Origin: Anaerolineales bacterium
GTDB taxonomy: Bacteria > Chloroflexota > Anaerolineae > UBA7937
NCBI GenBank assembly: GCA_030593425.1
Contig: JAUVHF010000056.1
Span: forward strand, 1-9,000
Length of the DNA stretch: 9,000 nt
Reading direction: 5' to 3'
Made by a program: the position numbers and the translations under genes. This document shows positions 6,238-9,000 of the stretch, piece after piece. The notes beneath the pieces were generated by a model, which had not been told where the DNA came from, made no database searches, and saw only the letters and a program-made list of their open reading frames with translations. Positions within the stretch are counted from its first letter, which is position 1; every line of letters begins with the position of its first letter.

Positions 6238-7891
6238 CGATCTCTGCCATCACTGGACGAAGGGAGGTTCTGAATTCCTGACCCTCCAATTGGAGTAGCA
6301 CGTTCTTCAGCCAAAGGCGATCATCCTTTTCAGGGTAGTCCTCCCGGTAGTGGGCCCCTCGGCTCTCCTCCCTCACCAAAGCGGAGGTGGCTATCGCCTT
6401 GCCCACCAGCAAAAGGTTCTCCGCCTCCAAGTAACTCACCAATTCTTGGTTATATACCAGCCCATTGCAAGCCACGCGCGCTTCGGAGAGATCCGCCTCC
6501 AGTTGATCCAACCTTTCCAAGGCCTCAGTCAGGGAGTCCTGGCTACGCACGACGCCTGCCTTCTCCCACATGATCTCCTGTATGGCCCTCTTGACTTCTA
6601 TCGGTCTGACTCCTCCGGCTCTTGTTTCTAGAGGGCTGCGAATCCGTTGATCCTCCTCTTTCACCTGCTGGTGGTGGACCTCCGTTGGTGGTGACTCGAG
6701 AGCCCATCTGGCGGCCCACTCCCCTGCCCGGGCCCCGAAGACCAATAGATCAGCGAGGCTATTGCCTCCTAGCCTATTGGCCCCATGAATCCCTCCTGCC
6801 ACCTCGCCAGCGGCGTAGAGGCCCGCCAGATTGCTCTCTCCTCTCTCGTTGATCTCGATTCCTCCCATGAAGTAGTGAACCGCGGGAGCTACCTCGGCCA
6901 TCTCCTTCTTGAGATCCAACCCTCGCTTCAGACAAAAGTTGTATTGATCCAAGTAACTCAAGAATACTCTCTCCGGAGTTTCTCGCGCATCCTTGAAGAC
7001 CCCACCGTGTTCCGTCCCTCGTCCAGCCTTTATCTCGGAGTAGATGGCCCGGGACGTTATGTCACGAGTGGAACCCTCTAGCCTCTCTGGATCATACCTC
7101 TCCATGAACCTCTCCCCATAACGGTTGAGTAGCTTCCCCATTATGCCTAGAGCGAACCCTTTGACCGATGGGGGAAAGACGAGAGACCTGGGGTAGAATT
7201 GGACCTGTTCCATATCCGCCATCACGGCCCCCGCCCTCAGGGCCAAGGCCAAGCCGTCACCGCTATTTGACGCCCTGCTGGTACTCATAGGGTAGAGTTG
7301 AGCGACCCCTCCGGTGGCTAGGACCACCGCCCTAGCCCTAAAGGCCACGAGCTCTCCCGAGCGGCAATCGATACCTACAGCGCCCACCACGTGCTCCCCG
7401 CTGGTGAGGAGAGCAGTCACAATGGTATCTTCTTGGAATTTGACCCCTACTTGAAGGGCTCTCCGGCGTAAGGTCTTGGCGATGGCCAGACCCACCCGAT
7501 CGCTGCGCACCAGAACGCGAGGGTAGCGATGTCCCCCCGATTGAAGCAAGAAATAGCGGCCATCCGCTTCGCGATCGAAGGTTAACCCCCACTCCTCCAA
7601 TTCTGCCACGCGCTCCGGAGCCTCGTCTATTAGGATGCGCGCCAGCTTTTCATTGTTGAGGAACTGGCCGCCTTCCAGGGTGTCGTGAAGCAGCACTTCC
7701 GGACCATCGCCGGGGAGGCGCCAAGGGCCCACGACGCTCAGCCCGGAGGCCATCACCGTGTTCCCGCTCCTGCCCACCAGTCCCTTGTCAACCAGGAAGG
7801 TCCTAACGCCAGCCTCGGCGGCGCGGACAGCGGCCCACAACCCAGCGCCGCCCGAGCCAACCACGAGGACATCCGTCTCTATGGTCCTCAA
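6230..7891 (-). CDS. TfrA/FrdA-like FAD flavoprotein (fumarate reductase/succinate dehydrogenase family)
   Basis: A catalytic flavoprotein of the SdhA/FrdA/L-aspartate oxidase family, 553 residues from TTG 7891. It has an N-terminal FAD motif GSGGAG at 12-17, the conserved Arg281 in ITSR (expected proton-transfer arginine), His339 in HYFMGG, His369 and Arg373 in HGANRLGGNS, and the C-terminal motif RGAHYREDYP at about 511-520. The histidine that covalently holds FAD in SdhA/FrdA is absent: the segment reads RSGNT with Asn44, so FAD is probably bound non-covalently, as in aspartate oxidase-type members. Full succinate/fumarate catalytic residues plus the TfrB-like partner support fumarate reduction or succinate oxidation. 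The frame opens at GTG 7900, but AGAGGTGA (7904-7897) sits five bases before TTG 7891 and overlaps that GTG, so TTG is preferred. No Tat or Sec signal and no SdhC/D-type anchor genes are visible, so a cytoplasmic soluble complex is likely. L-aspartate oxidase is less likely because of the fused partner. Confidence 0.9.
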   Translation of the reverse strand: MRTIETDVLVVGSGGAGLWAAVRAAEAGVRTFLVDKGLVGRSGNTVMASGLSVVGPWRLPGDGPEVLLHDTLEGGQFLNNEKLARILIDEAPERVAELEEWGLTFDREADGRYFLLQSGGHRYPRVLVRSDRVGLAIAKTLRRRALQVGVKFQEDTIVTALLTSGEHVVGAVGIDCRSGELVAFRARAVVLATGGVAQLYPMSTSRASNSGDGLALALRAGAVMADMEQVQFYPRSLVFPPSVKGFALGIMGKLLNRYGERFMERYDPERLEGSTRDITSRAIYSEIKAGRGTEHGGVFKDARETPERVFLSYLDQYNFCLKRGLDLKKEMAEVAPAVHYFMGGIEINERGESNLAGLYAAGEVAGGIHGANRLGGNSLADLLVFGARAGEWAARWALESPPTEVHHQQVKEEDQRIRSPLETRAGGVRPIEVKRAIQEIMWEKAGVVRSQDSLTEALERLDQLEADLSEARVACNGLVYNQELVSYLEAENLLLVGKAIATSALVREESRGAHYREDYPEKDDRLWLKNVLLQLEGQEFRTSLRPVMAEIDG

Positions 7892-7896
7892 GCCCC

Positions 7897-7904
7897 TCAC
7901 CTCT
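7897..7904 (-). promoter_or_regulatory. ribosome binding site that decides the flavoprotein start
   Basis: AGAGGTGA on the minus strand matches the extended Shine-Dalgarno GGAGGTGA at seven of eight bases. It lies five bases before TTG 7891 and covers the first in-frame GTG at 7900. Confidence 0.5.
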
Positions 7905-7993
7905 CATTCGGTGCCGACTCAAGACTCCTTTGGTGCCCCGTCATCCTGGCAATTCGCAAACCCGTTCTAGTGAATGCAATGCTTCGTTGACCT

Positions 7994-8005
7994 ATTGTAC
8001 ACAAT
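7994..8005. promoter_or_regulatory. GntR-family-type operator overlapping the -10 box
   Basis: ATTGTGTACAAT (minus strand) is an ATTGT-N2-ACAAT inverted repeat. It closely matches the ATTGTATACAAT/TGTNNACA class of sites bound by FCD-type GntR regulators, many of which sense organic acids or sugar acids. Its right half is the -10 hexamer of the promoter, so a bound protein would block RNA polymerase. No GntR gene is in the window. The regulator is inferred from the site alone. Confidence 0.5.
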
Positions 8006-8021
8006 TGATCGTCCCTGTCCA
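7994..8021 (-). promoter_or_regulatory. sigma70-type promoter for the flavoprotein/iron-sulfur operon
   Basis: On the minus strand TGGACA (8021-8016, five of six against TTGACA), a 16-base spacer and TACAAT (7999-7994, five of six against TATAAT) form a good promoter. Transcription would begin near 7987, leaving a leader of about 95 bases before TTG 7891. It implies that the two-gene operon can be expressed independently of the GlcD-type gene. Confidence 0.6.
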
Positions 8022-8144
8022 TTCGACAAAATACTTCCGATGGTAGATAGTGCAAATGCGCTTGGACGCAAGCCGACCTTAGTGAAGCGGAGCAGTCCAA
8101 CCCTATGAGGCACCCCTCAACTCTTTAGAGCCCTCCAAACCGTT

Positions 8145-9000
8145 CTATAGATCAAATATCTTTCCAGGATTCATGATGTTCTGGGGGTCAAAGGCTCGTT
8201 TGGCCCTCTTCATAAGGTTCAACTGGGCGGGTTCGATGGCCATGGGTAGATAGGCTTTCCTAATCACACCGATCCCATGCTCGGCAGCAATCTTTCCTCC
8301 CAAAGCAAGGGTCCTCTTGAATATGATTTCGCAGATATCAGGGTATTTCCTAAGCCAAGCCTCTTCATCGTATTTCCCCGGAAACATCACCACATGTATA
8401 TTGCCGTCCCCGGCATGGCCAAAGCAGGCAGCTTCAAAGCCAGTGCTGTCTGCAAGGCGGTTGATCTCTAATATCAGATCGGGCATACGTGCCCGGGGGA
8501 CAACAGGATCTAGGCTCCGGTACAAAGAGCTTCTGGCTGGAGCCGCCTCAAAAAGGCACCGGCGGAATTGCCACAGCCGTTCGCGACTAGCACTGCTGTG
8601 GGATACCAATATATCTAGGGCACCGTTCTTGCTACAGATTTCCTCGATAGCCTCCATCTCTCCATCGATATCCCTTTTCTCGTTTCCATGTAGGGTGATA
8701 AGCAGGTGAGCTGCTGCATTTGGAAAGGGCGGCTCCCGACCTAAGAAACCTTTCCCAAGCTCCAGAGAGGCATTGTCCATCAGCTCAAGGGCTGCAGGTA
8801 CTATCCGGCTTTTGACAAGTTCAGAAACGGTGTTGGAAGCACTATGTACAGAGGAATAAGCAACCAAGAGATCGGCTCTGGCCTGGGGAAGTGGTATGAG
8901 CCTCAAGATGGCCTTGGTAATGATACCAAGTGTACCTTCGGAACCTATGAAGAACTGGGTCAGGTTGTATCCAGTGGCATCCTTTACGACCTTTCCTCCT
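8145..9000 (-). CDS. glcD: GlcD-type FAD-linked D-2-hydroxyacid dehydrogenase (partial, N-terminus outside window)
   Basis: The visible 284 residues are the C-terminal part of a GlcD/D-lactate dehydrogenase-type flavoprotein, which oxidises glycolate, D-lactate or related D-2-hydroxy acids. The frame runs unbroken off the right edge. The edge-proximal part carries the end of the FAD-binding domain, with VVKDATGYNL and then GSEGTLGIITKA, a classic signature. The FAD-linked oxidase C-terminal domain follows, with HAGDGNIH (about 8418-8395), AAEHGIG (about 8285-8265) and the terminal MNPGKIFD. The gene ends in TAG at 8145. GlcD enzymes usually work with an iron-sulfur CCG protein (GlcF). None lies directly downstream, but the TfrB-like protein has the same CCG domains. 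Glycolate and D-lactate cannot be told apart from the sequence, and the substrate-determining N-terminal half is partly outside the window. Confidence 0.93.
   Translation of the reverse strand, partial: GGKVVKDATGYNLTQFFIGSEGTLGIITKAILRLIPLPQARADLLVAYSSVHSASNTVSELVKSRIVPAALELMDNASLELGKGFLGREPPFPNAAAHLLITLHGNEKRDIDGEMEAIEEICSKNGALDILVSHSSASRERLWQFRRCLFEAAPARSSLYRSLDPVVPRARMPDLILEINRLADSTGFEAACFGHAGDGNIHVVMFPGKYDEEAWLRKYPDICEIIFKRTLALGGKIAAEHGIGVIRKAYLPMAIEPAQLNLMKRAKRAFDPQNIMNPGKIFDL

Larger units (their letters stand above)
7901..8144 (-). other. 244-base gap with the promoter region of the flavoprotein operon
   Basis: The gap separates the stop of the GlcD-type gene from the flavoprotein gene. 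It contains the promoter and operator listed separately, plus two small hairpins on the GlcD side: TGAGG/CCTCA with the loop GGTG, and GCTTG/CAAGC with loop CGTC (8060-8073), both read on the minus strand. Neither is followed by a real T-run, so termination of the GlcD transcript here is possible but not shown. No small gene is evident. Confidence 0.6.

Noticed and set aside
8097..8144. Terminator after the GlcD-type gene
   Set aside because: TGAGG/CCTCA gives only a 5-bp stem and no T-run follows, so it does not meet the usual form of an intrinsic terminator.

Overview
The window looks like part of a bacterial chromosome with moderately high G+C by eye. Shine-Dalgarno sites are strong (AGGAGG-type), one sigma70-type promoter can be read, and AGG/AGA arginine codons are used freely. 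No gene fixes the taxon. A fumarate-reductase-like pair with CCG (HdrB-type) cysteine domains fused to the iron-sulfur subunit is known from methanogens (thiol:fumarate reductase TfrAB) and from various anaerobic bacteria, so an anaerobic or facultative bacterium is the best inference. There are no rRNA or tRNA genes, CRISPR arrays or intact mobile elements.

Region 1 (about 1-3861, plus strand) is an apparent operon of small-molecule catabolic enzymes. In order it holds a possible tail of an upstream gene, a PIG-L/LmbE-family protein of the kind that includes the hydratase GalB, a DapA-family lyase/aldolase, a xylose-isomerase-like TIM-barrel protein, and a D-2-hydroxyacid dehydrogenase of the glyoxylate reductase type. 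Gaps between genes are about 50-90 bases and three of the genes have clear ribosome binding sites.

Region 2 (3862-4599) is a 738-base convergent gap. I see no intact gene and no classic terminator, but there are several tight palindromes and one short frame that resembles the core-binding domain of a tyrosine recombinase.

Region 3 (4600-9000, minus strand) holds redox genes. A GlcD-type FAD-linked 2-hydroxyacid dehydrogenase is cut by the right edge. After a 244-base gap come a TfrA/FrdA-like flavoprotein and a TfrB-like iron-sulfur protein, which overlap by 8 bases. The gap carries a sigma70-like promoter whose -10 box lies inside a 12-bp GntR-type operator, ATTGTGTACAAT.

Taken together (inference), the window looks like a locus for breaking down a carboxylic or sugar acid. 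A hydratase, a pyruvate-forming aldolase and an isomerase would yield 2-oxo and 2-hydroxy acids such as glyoxylate or lactate. A cytoplasmic reductase and a flavin/iron-sulfur dehydrogenase would interconvert these, and a soluble fumarate-reductase-like module would take or give the electrons. The substrate cannot be read from the sequence.
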